Shown here piece after piece: positions 1 to 9,903 of a stretch of 64,000 bases of DNA. The stretch spans positions 1,240,001 to 1,304,000 of the forward strand of contig JAEVHH010000002.1 of NCBI GenBank assembly GCA_017607445.1, in the 5' to 3' direction. Each line of letters starts with the position of its first letter. Position 1 is the first letter of the stretch. This stretch comes from Histoplasma ohiense. Its lineage: Eukaryota > Ascomycota > Eurotiomycetes > Onygenales > Ajellomycetaceae. A program made the translations under genes and the position numbers. The notes below the pieces were generated by a model. That model saw nothing but the letters and a program-made list of their open reading frames with translations, was not told the origin of the DNA and did not search any database.

Positions 1-120
1 AGAACTCAAAAAACACTTAAGATACATCATTCAGCTCACAATGACAGTCATAAATGCAGAAAATCAATACAAAAATATCTTAAGCTTCACTGTCACAGTA
101 GAACTCACTACATCTAAAAG
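1..120 (+). pseudogene. Element B gag-pro segment, left of element A
   Basis: This 120-bp stretch is open in the frame starting at base 2. It ends in codons for Leu-Thr-Thr-Ser-Lys. If element A and one copy of its 5-bp duplication are removed, the frame continues without a break into the protease at 7309 (Ser-Leu-Gln-Lys-Val-Leu-Val-Leu-Val-Asp-Ser). That continuity is the main evidence that this is element B. The rest of B's gag and its 5' LTR lie left of the window. I see no domain motif in this short piece itself. Confidence 0.7.
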
Positions 121-654
121 TGTGATGAGTTAGTATCTGTTAGTAATTAACTTACACAATCAACTCCTCTTCTACACTCACTTGTTTCTGACTGTTGTGA
201 CTTTGTATAATTCTCAATGTTCTTCCACTCTATGCTCTGTGCTCATATAGTTTCTAACAATTCTTTCATATAGCTTTTAACATTCTTTCACTTCATGCTC
301 TGCATTTATATAGTCTCTAACAATTCTTCTGCATAGCTTCTTATATTCTTCCACTCTGTGTTCCACACTCATATAGTCTCTAACAATTCTTCCATATAGC
401 TCTCAATGATTCTCTCATCTCACATTTCATACTTACATAGTTTCTAATAATTCTTATATATATCTCTTAATGTTCTTTTATTCTGTACTTCACTGTGAAG
501 TGGCTTCTGATATTCTTCTGCTCTGAACTTTTCTCTATAAGAATCCTCTTCATATAATCTTTTCTTCTGATTTCTTTTCTCTTTCTTTTCTTAATCAATT
601 CATAATCTGTAATAAGAATAGTATCAAATTGTTAATTGAAGTACATCTATTACA
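121..654 (+). repeat. Element A 5' LTR
   Basis: It starts TGTGATGAG and ends CTATTACA (TG...CA type), 534 bp, the same length as its partner at 6770-7303. Its middle consists of imperfect tandem units of about 63 bp (each with a TATAG-TCTCTAACAATTCTT-like core), from about 217 to 490. CpGs present at the end of the partner LTR are lost here. Confidence 0.92.
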
Positions 655-667
655 TTATGAATTGATT
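655..667 (+). promoter_or_regulatory. Self-complementary primer-binding site of element A
   Basis: The 13 bases directly after the 5' LTR (TTATGAATTGATT) are the exact reverse complement of 593-605 inside the LTR. No tRNA-like TGG begins here. Self-priming Ty3-group elements such as Tf1 fold the transcript 5' end onto the site just after the LTR. By analogy, transcription (start of R) is predicted near 593. Copy E keeps the pairing even though its sequence has changed. The role is inferred. Confidence 0.6.
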
Positions 668-1030
668 CTTCTGTATTTAAGACTCAAGTGTTTTGTTATT
701 AATTCTTACATCTGAGTGTGTTGTTATCAGTTCTTACACTCAAGTGTGTTGTTTACAGACTTGAGTGTCTAGTTGTTACAAGAGATCTCTCATGAGTCTG
801 AGTGCTTTTATTGTTAGTTATATAAACTGTTGTGTCTAAGCATCTGAAACACAATCAACTGTGTTCTATAAGATCTGAGTGTCTACAAACTGTAACACTG
901 TAAATAGTGTTCATGAAGAAGCTTGATCAAGTTTAACACTGCAATACTGCAAATAGTGTCTGCAAGAGAATCAAATATCTACAAATATTTCTTTTCTTTT
1001 TTTTATTATTATATATTCTTAGATATCAAA
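668..1030 (+). other. Element A 5' leader
   Basis: About 360 bp between primer site and gag start. It contains diverged copies of a short phrase (actcaagtgt / ctgagtgtc with TTGTTA) repeated roughly every 30 bases between 681 and 890. No open frame with conserved residues is seen. It is conserved in E, F and H, so it is part of the element. It may include packaging signals, which is inference. Confidence 0.5.
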
Positions 1031-2043
1031 ATGAACTACAAGCAATTCTACAAACATTCACTGCATCTGAACACAGCAGATAATAACTTAGATCTACAAA
1101 GCATTCTTCAGCAGCAGACACTACAGATAACTGAATTGCAACAACAATTTGTTGAGATGAGTACTTCTGTATTCATCATTTCTTCTACATCTATGTCTCA
1201 CAAAAAGCTCTCAAGAGAGAAGCTTTCAATTCTCAATAAATATGAGAAAGATCTAGCACTCTATCTTATGTGAAAGTCAAAAGTGAACATCAAATTGAAC
1301 ATCAATGAACAAACAATAGACTTGCTATCCAATCAAGTGTGATATATTCATAGCAGATTGAATGACAACATATTAGCAAAATTTCAACTCTGAATGAGTC
1401 ATTGTCAGAATCATCAGTGTATATCAGAGCTAGTCTTTCAACAACTCAACTCTCTCTTTCTCAATTCTACACTTCAAGTCAAGATATTAGACTGATTTAA
1501 TCAAACTCATCAGATGAATGTTGTGTTGACAACTTATCTTTCTAAATTCAATCACAAACTTCTAGAAGCAGATGAGCAAGACTGAAACAATGCTATCAAG
1601 ATCAATATATTGTTCAAGAACTTGAACTTTCAGTTGTATAACTGAAGTATAGAGTGTTCAAAGTTTTCAATATACAGCAAATTCTGTGCTGATCTTCATC
1701 TGTTGAACAACAATCTGTCTCAGTTTTGCATGCTTCAAAATTGCAGAGAATTTTATTAAATAAATGTGTATGCTCTGAACTGCTCTGCAGCATTCTCTGT
1801 CTTCAAATCAGAATCAATGAACTAAGTTCCACATGTAAACACAAGTCATCTGAGAGTCCTCAATATCTCAGAGAAGAATGTCATCAATCAAATCATCAGA
1901 GAAGTCTGCATACACTGCAACAAGTCAGAGCACTTTGTAAATAATATTCAAATGCAATTACTTCAAGTAAACCCCCCACATGTGTAAACACTGCATTGTC
2001 TGTGAATAGGCAAGAACAGAGAAAAGATGAGCTCTCACTCTAA
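1031..2043 (+). pseudogene. Element A gag (capsid and CCHC nucleocapsid), decayed
   Basis: The ATG at 1031 opens a frame beginning Met-Asn-Tyr-Lys-Gln-Phe-Tyr-Lys-His, shared with E, F and H. It reads through several TGA codons to about 2043. A retroviral zinc knuckle begins at about 1908 (C-I-H-C-N-K-S-E-H-F). The final Cys, present in F and H as C-x2-C-x4-H-x4-C, is lost here. Gag would form virus-like particles and bind RNA. Premature TGA codons (for example after Leu-Tyr-Leu-Met at 1271) and at least one frameshift near 1760 make it non-functional. Confidence 0.8.
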
Positions 2044-2096
2044 AATATAAACAAGAGCTCAAGAAATAGAAAGCTAGCTGAAGATTCAAACAGAAG

Positions 2097-2396
2097 ATGC
2101 AAACAGATGCAATCATGATCTCTGTTATTGTAAATAGCTTAGTCAATATACAAGCAATGATAGACAGTGATTTTCTTCACTACACTTTTATAGACACTCA
2201 GCTGATTGAGAAGCATAAGCTTCAGCATATTCTCTTTCTCAAACTGTGTAAACTCAGTGAATTTGACAGCCTCAGAGAATCCACCTCCTACAACATGATA
2301 AGATTTAATGTTGATATAGAAGAACATGAGAAAAAGAATATATATGCATACAAAATACAAGATTTTGAGTACAATCTAATGCTCAGTCTATCATGA
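2097..2396 (+). pseudogene. Element A aspartic protease remnant
   Basis: The open frame contains Val-Asn-Ile-Gln-Ala-Met-Ile-Asp-Ser-Asp, matching the position of the retropepsin active site Asp-Ser/Thr-Gly. The Gly has become Asp. It ends Leu-Met-Leu-Ser-Leu-Ser, where related proteases have Leu-Gly-Leu-x-Trp-Leu; the next codon is TGA in the Trp position. Identical architecture is seen in E, F and H. It would cleave Gag-Pol but is inactive as written. Confidence 0.7.
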
Positions 2397-3424
2397 CTCA
2401 CAGAATTTGAAATCTTATTAAATGTATACAATCACTGTCTTATTTTCTCAGAAGATGACTGTGTTTATAAGAAGAATGTCAATAGAACCACTGATCTCAC
2501 TCAGATATCAGCAGAAGTGTACAAACTACTAATCTGTTAAACATATGAGAAGAAAAACATTCAAGTGTTCACTGCTAGTATGATGAATATCAAAAAAGCA
2601 TTAGAAAAATTAGAATTCAAAGATCTCAAAAAATCACACAAAGAACTATCTGAATTATATGAAAACTTTGCAGATGTATTCAATGAAAAAGAAGCTGAAA
2701 AGCTTCCTTCTCATTGAGAACTCAGTATAGATCATACAATTGAGCTCATCAAGAAGAATAATAAGAACTCACAATCACTCTGAAATTCTCTCTACAGTAT
2801 GTCATACAACAAACTCCTCATTCTACAAAAAACACTCAATGAACTATTGAATAAAAACTTCATTTATATTAACAACTTATTCATCACAGCATCTGTACTG
2901 TTCATGAAGAAATCAGAAAAAGGCTTATGATTCTGCATTGACTACTGAGAATTCAACAAGATTACACAGAAGAATTGATATTCTCTCTTACTCATCAATG
3001 AAACATTCAAATAAGTAGAAAAAACAAAATGATTTACAAAGCTTGACATCTCTGCAGCCTTCTATAAGATAAGAATTAATGAAGGTGATGAATGGCTAAC
3101 TGCTTTTCATATACATTATAAATTATACAAATGGACAGTGACTCTCTTTGAATTAGTGAATGTTTCAAGCATATTTCAGAAATACATTAACTGAGCTCTA
3201 TAAGATCTGCTCAATGAGATCATCTCAGTGTATATAAATGATATTCTGATCTTCACTGATGAACTGCTCACTGAGCACTGCAAGCATATACAACAAGTGC
3301 TTGACTGCCTACAAAAAGTCAGACTGTAAGTGGACATTGACAAATGTGACTTTGAGATCAAGTCTACAATCTATCTAGAATTCATCATCGAAGCTGAAAA
3401 AGATGTACATATGGATTCTAAGAA

Positions 3425-3432
3425 GGTGGAAG
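3425..3432 (+). repeat. hAT1 target-site duplication, left copy (GGTGGAAG)
   Basis: The eight bases GGTGGAAG stand at 3425-3432 and again at 4532-4539, flanking hAT1. Eight bp is the duplication length typical of hAT transposons. Removing hAT1 with one copy restores element A's RT frame (Lys-Lys-Val-Glu-Ala-Ile-Leu-Asn). Confidence 0.95.
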
Positions 3433-3600
3433 TAGACTGACTGTGTGACCATGCATGGGACTGAGACTAAATATTTCTCCAGTCTCATTATCAAATTTCT
3501 TAGTCCTGGTCCCATATAGTGTTTATTAAATTAGTCACTTTACACTGTTTATATTATAAATCTAGTCCCAGGTCATGTTCTTCTTATAAATTACTGATTC

Positions 3601-3647
3601 TGGTCCCATTTGGTCCCATTTTGTTAAAATGGGACCAAATGGGACCA
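3601..3647. repeat. Perfect 22-bp palindrome in hAT1 left arm
   Basis: The left arm, 3601-3622, begins TGGTCCCATTTGG; the right arm, 3626-3647, is its exact reverse complement; the loop is GTT. Each arm itself holds two GGTCCC copies. The same palindrome is perfect in hAT2 (9681-9727) and imperfect in hAT3 (near 13118-13155). It is probably a hairpin or paired transposase-binding site; the function is inferred. Confidence 0.9.
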
Positions 3648-3754
3648 TGATTTACTCTATATAGATGATATAATGCTATGAGTGTTACCAAAAATCATTA
3701 CCTATCAAAAGAAGTTTAGTGTATTTATGCTCTAGTTCTATTTTGAACTAGTAA

Positions 3755-4224
3755 TGATAGTGATAGATAGATTCGCCGCGGTAGATTAGCAGCGATAGAT
3801 TAGCAGCGATAGATTAGCAGCGATAGATTAGCAGCGATAGATTAGCAGCGATAGATAGATTAGCAGCAGCAATAGATTAGCAGCGATAGATAGATTGGCA
3901 GCAGCAATAGATTAGCAGCAATAGATAGATTGGCAGTGGTAGATAAATTGGCAGCGATAGATAGGTTGGCAGCGATAGATTAGCAGTGATAGATAGCTTA
4001 GTAGTGAGGGATAGCTTAGCAGCGAGGGATAGCTTAGCAGCGAGGGATAGCTTAGCAGTGAGAGATAGCTTAGTAGTGAGGGATAGCTTAGCAGTGAGGG
4101 ATAGATTGGCAGCGGCGATAGATTAGCAGCGATAGATAGGTTGGCAGCGATAGATAGGTTGGCAGCGATTGCTTAGCAGCGAGGGATAGCTTGCAGCAAT
4201 AGATAGATTGGCAGCACTAGATAG
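3755..4224 (+). repeat. Minisatellite of hAT1 (GATAGATTAGCAGC-type units)
   Basis: About 470 bp of tandem units of roughly 14-18 bp. Variants are GATAGATTAGCAGC, GATAGATAGATTGGCAGC and GAGGGATAGCTTAGCAGC. Many junctions keep a CpG (GCAGCGATAG), unlike the CpG-poor surroundings. It starts with a CCGCGG motif near 3777. The same array in reverse orientation and longer form lies in hAT2. Confidence 0.92.
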
Positions 4225-5150
4225 GGGCGATATCTCCACCAATCATATCATCAGATTGATATCTAAGATTTGTATTATATAATCATCAGAACGGGACCAA
4301 ACCTCAGTCAAAATCATAGTCAGTCCCAGGTCATGTTCTTATTTTTGATAGTCAGTCACTTTACATGAAATATCAAGATTTATTAGTCCCATTTCACTCA
4401 TGTTCTAATAATTCTAGTCACTTTACACTTCCATTCTGATTCTGGTCCCACTGAAAATCACACCAAGAAATGGACTGGGACCAAACCAAACCAAATCAAA
4501 CATGAAATTCATGGTCCCACCGGTCAGTCTAGGTGGAAGCAATCCTCAACTGAGAGGCATCAGTCTTAGTAAAAGAGACTAGAAGCTTTCTAAGATTTGC
4601 TAACTTCTATCAAAGATTCATCAAAGACTTCTTCAATATCATACAATCACTGACAGATCTGATCTGAAAAGACACTGTGTTTCAATGAACTGATGAAGCA
4701 GACACAGCATTCAAAAAGCTGAAGTGTATGTTTACAAATACTCTGATGCTGCAATCATTCAATCTGAATAAGCATACAATTCTCAAAACAGATGCCTCAG
4801 ATTATGTAGTAGATGAAGCACTGATGCAATATGATAACAAAGATGTTCTACAACTCTGTATCTTTATTTTGAAAAAGATGTTGTCTGCTGAATGCAACTA
4901 CAAGATCTATAACAAGAAGCTTTTAGTGATCATATAATATCTTGAAGAATGAAAGTCTGAACTTATGAGTGTTGAAAAGTTTGAGATTGTTATCAATTAT
5001 AAGAATTTAGAGTACTTCATGATCACTTGTAAGCTCACTGAAAGATATATATGTTGATCATTGTTTCTTAGCTGTTTTTTGTTCACAATTCATTATTGAT
5101 CTGAAGTAGAGAACACTTTTGTGAATACTCTATCTCATCAAGAATAAGAT

Positions 5151-6769
5151 ATACCATCTGATGACTTGAATGACAGATGGAAACATCAAGAGCATTGATT
5201 AATCAACTCTGCAATTATAGAAAGTTCTATACAATCAGATAAATTCTGTGTATATATCAATCAGTTCTGAGCTCAAGAACCCTCACTCAAAGAACAATGA
5301 AAGCTAGCAGCAGAAGCAGATGAATTCTGACAACAAGCTGTCAAAGCTGTATGAAACAGAGTACTTTGATTTTCTACAAATGTATACTCAAGAACAGATA
5401 TTTCAGCATGTTCAATCAATGATAACAACTGCTTACACTTTTGAAATAGATGATGAATTCCCAATTCAGAATCTCTATGAACATGAATCATACAAGAAAT
5501 TCATGACTCACTGATAACTGAGCACTCAGAATGTGAAATCATGTACAACATCATCATTCAAAAATTCTACTGATCAGATATATTGAAAGATATATGCTGG
5601 TTTGTATGCAACTGTGATCACTGCAGCTCAGTGATGGCATGATGTGAATGCTGAAAAGAGATGCTGAAGCCTCTATCTGTTTCTGACTGAACTTGATACA
5701 ATATAGCTATTGATTTTGCAGTTTTCTTATTCAAAAGCAGAGATTCTATAAATATTCTAGTCATTGTCAATCAACTCAATAAGAGTGTAATACTACAGCT
5801 CTGTGACAAAATGAACACTGAAGTAGTTGCAGATGTCTTCATCAGAAGCTCATTCTATTATATACACAGTCTGTCTTCATTCATTATATCAGATAGAGAC
5901 AGTCAATTCATCAGCACACTCTGAGCTCATATATGTCAATTATTAAGAATTGAATGAAAGTTATTAACAGTGTATCACTCAGAGACTGATGAAGCTACTG
6001 AGAGAATGATACAAACAGTAAAGAACATTCTTCATAAATTCTGCAATTATATATAAGACAACTGAAACAATCTGCTGTCACACACTGAGATTGCAATTAA
6101 CAGTTGAGATTTCACTACAACAGATATAAGTTCATTCTTTCTTCTATATAAATACAACTTAGAGATTCTGAACTTCCTCAAGACTCTCTGAGAAACCATA
6201 TACACTCACAGTTTCATACAGACAACAGAGAACATTGTGAGCAAGCTGAAGAAAGCTTATGAATAGACAGAAGTTTCAATGATCAGTACTCAGCAAGATT
6301 ACAAGAATCAAATGAACATCAGAAGAAATTCTACAATCTGATATTATATAAAAGACAAAGTCTGACTGAATCTCAAGAATATAAGAACAGATCATCTCTT
6401 GCATACACTAGATTACTATCATATCAAGTATACAGTAAAGAAAGTGCTAGATACACATGATTATTGATTTGACACTCTATCTAACATTCACAATGTCTTT
6501 CATATGAATCTGCTCTGACTCACAGCTGAGGATTCATTCTCCTCACAGAGAATCTTCAATTGACAGTCATCTGTCATTATAGAAGAAGACAATAAACTCA
6601 AGTGGAAAATCAAAGCAATTCTTGACAATAGAATCAATCATCACTGCTGTGAATATCTCATTAAATGAGTAGAATACAATTGTCTGATCTGAGAATCTGC
6701 ATTCATCTTGAAGAACATCATCACTCTCAACATCTATAAGTCCTCACTCATTCTGATAGAAGAGGATAA
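5151..6769 (+). pseudogene. Element A integrase and chromodomain, decayed
   Basis: A zinc-binding integrase N-terminus is seen near 5510-5650 (H...H...C-D-H-C). The catalytic core follows, with Ile-Ala-Ile-Asp-Phe near 5705 and an S-D-R-D-S-Q-F block near 5890. A C-terminal chromodomain-like piece lies at about 6560-6750 (Ile-Leu-Asp-Asn...Glu-Tyr-Leu-Ile-Lys). Chromodomain integrases direct insertion to heterochromatin, which fits the nesting here. Many TGA stops. A purine-rich tract (GATAGAAGAGGATAA, 6755-6769) directly before the 3' LTR is the plus-strand primer; intact relatives read AGAGGGGGATAA. Confidence 0.82.
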
Positions 6770-7303
6770 TGTGACAGATTAGCATTTATTAGTAATTAAC
6801 TTACACAATCAACTTCTCTTCTGCACTCACTTATTTCTGACTGTTGTGATCTTGTATAATTCTTGATGTTCTTTCACTTCATGCTTTACACTTATATAGT
6901 TTCTAACAATTCTTCTGTATAGCTCTTAACATTCTTCCACTTCATGCTCTGCACTTATATAGTCTCTAATAATTCTTTCATATAGCTTCTTACATTCTTC
7001 TGCTCTGTGTTTCATGCTCATATAGTCTCTAACAATTCTTTCATATAGTTCTCAATGATTTCCCCACCCCATATTCTGCACTCATATAGCTTCTAACAAT
7101 TCTTACATGTATCTCTTAATGTTCTTCCACTCTACACTTCACTGTGGAGTGGCTTCTGATATTCTTCTGATTCAAACTTTCCTCTATAAGAACTCTTTTT
7201 GTATGATCTTTTCTTCTGATTTCTTTTCTCTTTCTTTTCTTAATCAATTCATAATCTGTAATTAGAATAGTACCAAATCGTTAATCGAAGTACGCCCGTT
7301 ACA
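6770..7303 (+). repeat. Element A 3' LTR
   Basis: 534 bp, TGTGACAG...CGTTACA. Its last 35 bases keep several CpGs (AATCGTTAATCGAAGTACGC), all of which are lost in the 5' LTR copy at 620-654. It is followed by the duplication AAGAG. Confidence 0.93.
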
Positions 7304-7308
7304 AAGAG

Positions 7309-8200
7309 TCTGCAAAAAGTGCTTGTGCTAGTAGACTCTGAATCAGAAGTGAACTGTGTCAATGAATTTTGAACAAAGAATCACAATCTAGAAGCTGCTC
7401 ATCACAAAATCAAAATAATCAAATCAATTGATAAATGTATAATGTGCTTCTTTGAAGAGTATAACATTGCAACTACTGTCACTGATCACAAGAGTAATGC
7501 ACAGCAGACATCTCATTTCTTTCATGCAATGAAGATGAAGAACTACAGTCTTGTATTAGAATTTCCTTGATTAAGACAAACAAATCCTCTTATAGATTGA
7601 TCAGATGAACAATTCTTCTTTAGAAGCTCTGAAGATGAACAATAGTCTCAAATTATTTCTGAACAAGATGTCTTAGCTGAAGTTCTCACAGAAGCTAGAG
7701 TAGAAATGTTTGTAGTATTATCTACAGAACATTCAAAAGACTCAAAGCATACTTCATGTATATTTTCAGCTGTATATTCAGACTTACTGACTGATCTATC
7801 TGATTATGTCATGTCATACATGCATATCTTCTCAGAAGAAGCTGCTATAAGCACAAAAAGATCAGAAGAGATGAAACACTGTATAGATCTCAAGTCTGAT
7901 ACACAATCTTCATTTATATCAATATACAATCTCTCTGAAACTGAGTTAGCCACTCTAAGAGAATATTTAAAAAATGCATTAAATAAAGAGTGAATACAAC
8001 TGTTCAGTAGCTCAGCTGATGCACTGATTCTCTTTGTTCTTAAAAAAGATGATGAACTTCATCTTTGTATAGACTATCAAAAGTTAAATCAAATCATTAT
8101 CAAGAACTGATACCCTCTACCTCTAATAAGTGAATTATTTGATAGACTTTCAAAAGCCAAGGTATTCACTAAGCTGGACCTTTGAGATGTCTATTATCAC
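7309..8200 (+). pseudogene. Element B protease and RT N-terminal half
   Basis: The retropepsin active site region reads Val-Leu-Val-Asp-Ser-Glu-Ser-Glu-Val-Asn (Gly changed to Glu), near 7330. A second protease-type motif, Leu-Glu-Phe-Pro-(TGA)-Leu-Arg-Gln, lies near 7560. The RT begins near 7900 with Leu-Ser-Glu-Thr-Glu-Leu and shows H-L-C-I-D-Y-Q-K-L-N and F-T-K-L-D-L-(TGA)-D-V-Y-Y. That TGA stands where RT has conserved Arg. The frame stops at hAT2 and continues at 9904. Confidence 0.85.
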
Positions 8201-9895
8201 TAGGCTGGCTGGTGGGACCATGAATTTCATGTTTGGTTTGGTTTGGTTTGGTCCCAGTCCATTTCTTGGCGTGATTTTCAGTGGGACCAGGATCAGAATG
8301 GGAGTGTAAAGTGACTAGAATTATTAGAACATGAGTGAAATGGGACTAATAAATCTTGATATTTCATGTAAAGTGACTGACTATCAAAAATAAGAACATG
8401 ACCTGGGACTGACTATGATTTTGACTGAGGTTTGGTCCCGTTCTGATGATTATATAATACATATCTTAGATATCAATCTGATGATATGATTGGTGGAGAT
8501 ATCACCCCTATCTAGTGCTGTCAACCAATCCCTCACTGCTAAGCTATCCCTCGCTGCTAAGCTATCGCTGCCAACCTATCTATCGCTGCCAACCTATCTA
8601 TCGCTGCCAATTTATCTACCACTGCCAATCTATCTATTGCTGCTAATCTATCGCCGCTGCCAATCTATCCCTCGCTGCTAAGCTATCGCTGCCAACCTAT
8701 CTATCGCTGCCAACCTATCTATCGCTGCCAATTTATCTACCACTGCCAATCTATCTATTGCTGCTAATCTATCGCTGCTGCCAATCTATCCCTCACTGCT
8801 AAGCTATCCCTCGCTGCTAAGCTATCACTGCCAATCTATCTATCGCTGCCAACCTATCTATCGCTGCCAATTTATCTACCACTGCCAATCTATCTATTGC
8901 TGCTAATCTATCGCCGCTGCCAATCTATCCCTCGCTGCTAAGCTATCGCTGCCAACCTATCTATCGCTGCCAACCTATCTATCGCTGCCAATTTATCTAC
9001 CACTGCCAATCTATCTATTGCTGCTAATCTATCGCCGCTGCCAATCTATCCCTCACTGCTAAGCTATCCCTCGCTGCTAAGCTATCACTGCCAATCTATC
9101 GCTGCTAATCTATCGCTGCCAACCTATCTACCGCGGCGAATCTATCTATCGCTGCCAATTTATCTACCACTGCCAATCTATCTATCGCTGCCAATCTATT
9201 GCTGCTAATCTATCGCTGCTAATCTATCGCTGCTGCCAATCTATCTTTCGCTGCTAATCTATCGCCGCTGCCAATCTATCCCTCGCTGCTAAGCTATCCC
9301 TCGCTGCTAAGCTATCCCTCACTGCTAAGCTATCTCTCGCTGCTAAGCTATCCCTCACTGCTAAGCTATCCCTCGCTGCTAAGCTATCCCTCACTACTAA
9401 GCTATCTATCACTGCTAATCTATCGCTGCCAACCTATCTATCACTGCCAATCTATCTATCGCTGCTAATCTATCGCTGCTAATCTATCGCTGCTAATCTA
9501 TCGCTGCTAATCTATCGCTGCTAATCTATCGCTGCCAACCTATCTACCGCGGCGAATCTATCTATCACTATCATTACTAGTTCAAAATAGAACTAGAGCA
9601 TAAATACACTAAACTTCTTTTGATAGGTAATGATTTTTGGTAACGCTCATAGCATTATATCATCTATATAGGGTAAATCATGGTCCCATTTGGTCCCATT
9701 TTAACAAAATGGGACCAAATGGGACCAGAATCAGTAATTTATAAGAAGAACATGACCTGGGACTAGATTTATAATATAAACAGTGTAAAGTGACTAATTT
9801 AATAAACACTATATGGGACCAGGACTAAGAAATTTGATAATGGGACTGGAGAAATATTTAGTCCCAGTCCCATGCATGGTCACACGGCCAGTCTA
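8201..9895 (-). mobile_element. hAT2, non-autonomous hAT element, inverted relative to hAT1
   Basis: The ends are TAGGCTGGCTGG and CGGCCAGTCTA. The duplication ATTATCAC is perfect at 8193-8200 and 9896-9903 and interrupts element B's RT. Its left side matches hAT1's right arm in reverse complement, and vice versa. Nearly all of its extra length over hAT1 is a larger minisatellite. There is no coding frame of its own. Confidence 0.94.
8509..9574 (-). repeat. Minisatellite of hAT2 with about 260-bp higher-order period
   Basis: Roughly 1.07 kb of CTATCGCTGCCAAC / CTATCCCTCGCTGCTAAG units, the reverse complement of the hAT1 array. A block starting CCCTCGCTGCTAAG at 8548 recurs at 8808, and one starting at 8669 recurs at 8929. 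That gives a higher-order period of about 260 bp made of about 121 + 139 bp halves. CpGs are frequent in the units. A CCGCGGCGAA motif occurs near 9131 and again near 9547. Confidence 0.9.
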
Positions 9896-9903
9896 ATTAT
9901 CAC

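Larger units (their letters stand above)
3433..4531 (+). mobile_element. hAT1, non-autonomous hAT element with internal minisatellite
   Basis: The ends are TAGACTGACTG and CGGTCAGTCTA, imperfect inverted repeats, with a perfect 8-bp duplication. The left arm (3433-3754) and right arm (4225-4531) are closely related to the arms of hAT3, which encodes a transposase. hAT1 has no coding frame; the genes are replaced by a minisatellite. Both arms are dense in GGTCCC/GGGACC and GTCACTTTACA motifs, typical of subterminal transposase-binding repeats. It would move only if a hAT3-type transposase acts in trans. Confidence 0.93.
2397..5150 (+). pseudogene. Element A reverse transcriptase and RNase H, split by hAT1
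   Basis: The RT begins near Glu-Lys-Glu-Ala-Glu-Lys-Leu-Pro-Ser-His (about 2685) and runs to 3432, then resumes at 4540 after hAT1. Recognisable pieces are F-C-I-D-Y, the fingers/palm F-x-K-L-D-I, and the catalytic box read as Y-I-N-D where Y-x-D-D is expected. After hAT1 come F-L-R-F-A-N-F-Y-x-R-F-I-K-D-F and the RNase H start T-D-A-S-D-Y (about 4790). Stops are mostly TGA at Arg or Trp sites. The lost catalytic Asp alone would inactivate it. Confidence 0.85.
121..7303 (+). mobile_element. Ty3/Gypsy retrotransposon A (family 1), full length, inserted in element B
   Basis: The element has two 534-bp LTRs and internal gag, protease, RT, RNase H, integrase and chromodomain remnants in Ty3/Gypsy order. 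Target-site duplication is AAAAG at 116-120 against AAGAG at 7304-7308, one mismatch. Removing the element restores B's reading frame. Element A is itself split by hAT1 (3433-4531). The coding region has many stops, mostly TGA at conserved Arg or Trp positions, so it is dead. The same family recurs as E, F, H, I and J in this window. Confidence 0.93.

Noticed and set aside
3755..4224. CRISPR array
   Set aside because: Units are short, contiguous and variable with no unique spacers. It is a minisatellite inside a hAT element.
8490..8681. Frame with Leu-Pro-Ile-Tyr repeats
   Set aside because: It is a translation of the minisatellite, so the periodicity is that of the DNA repeat.
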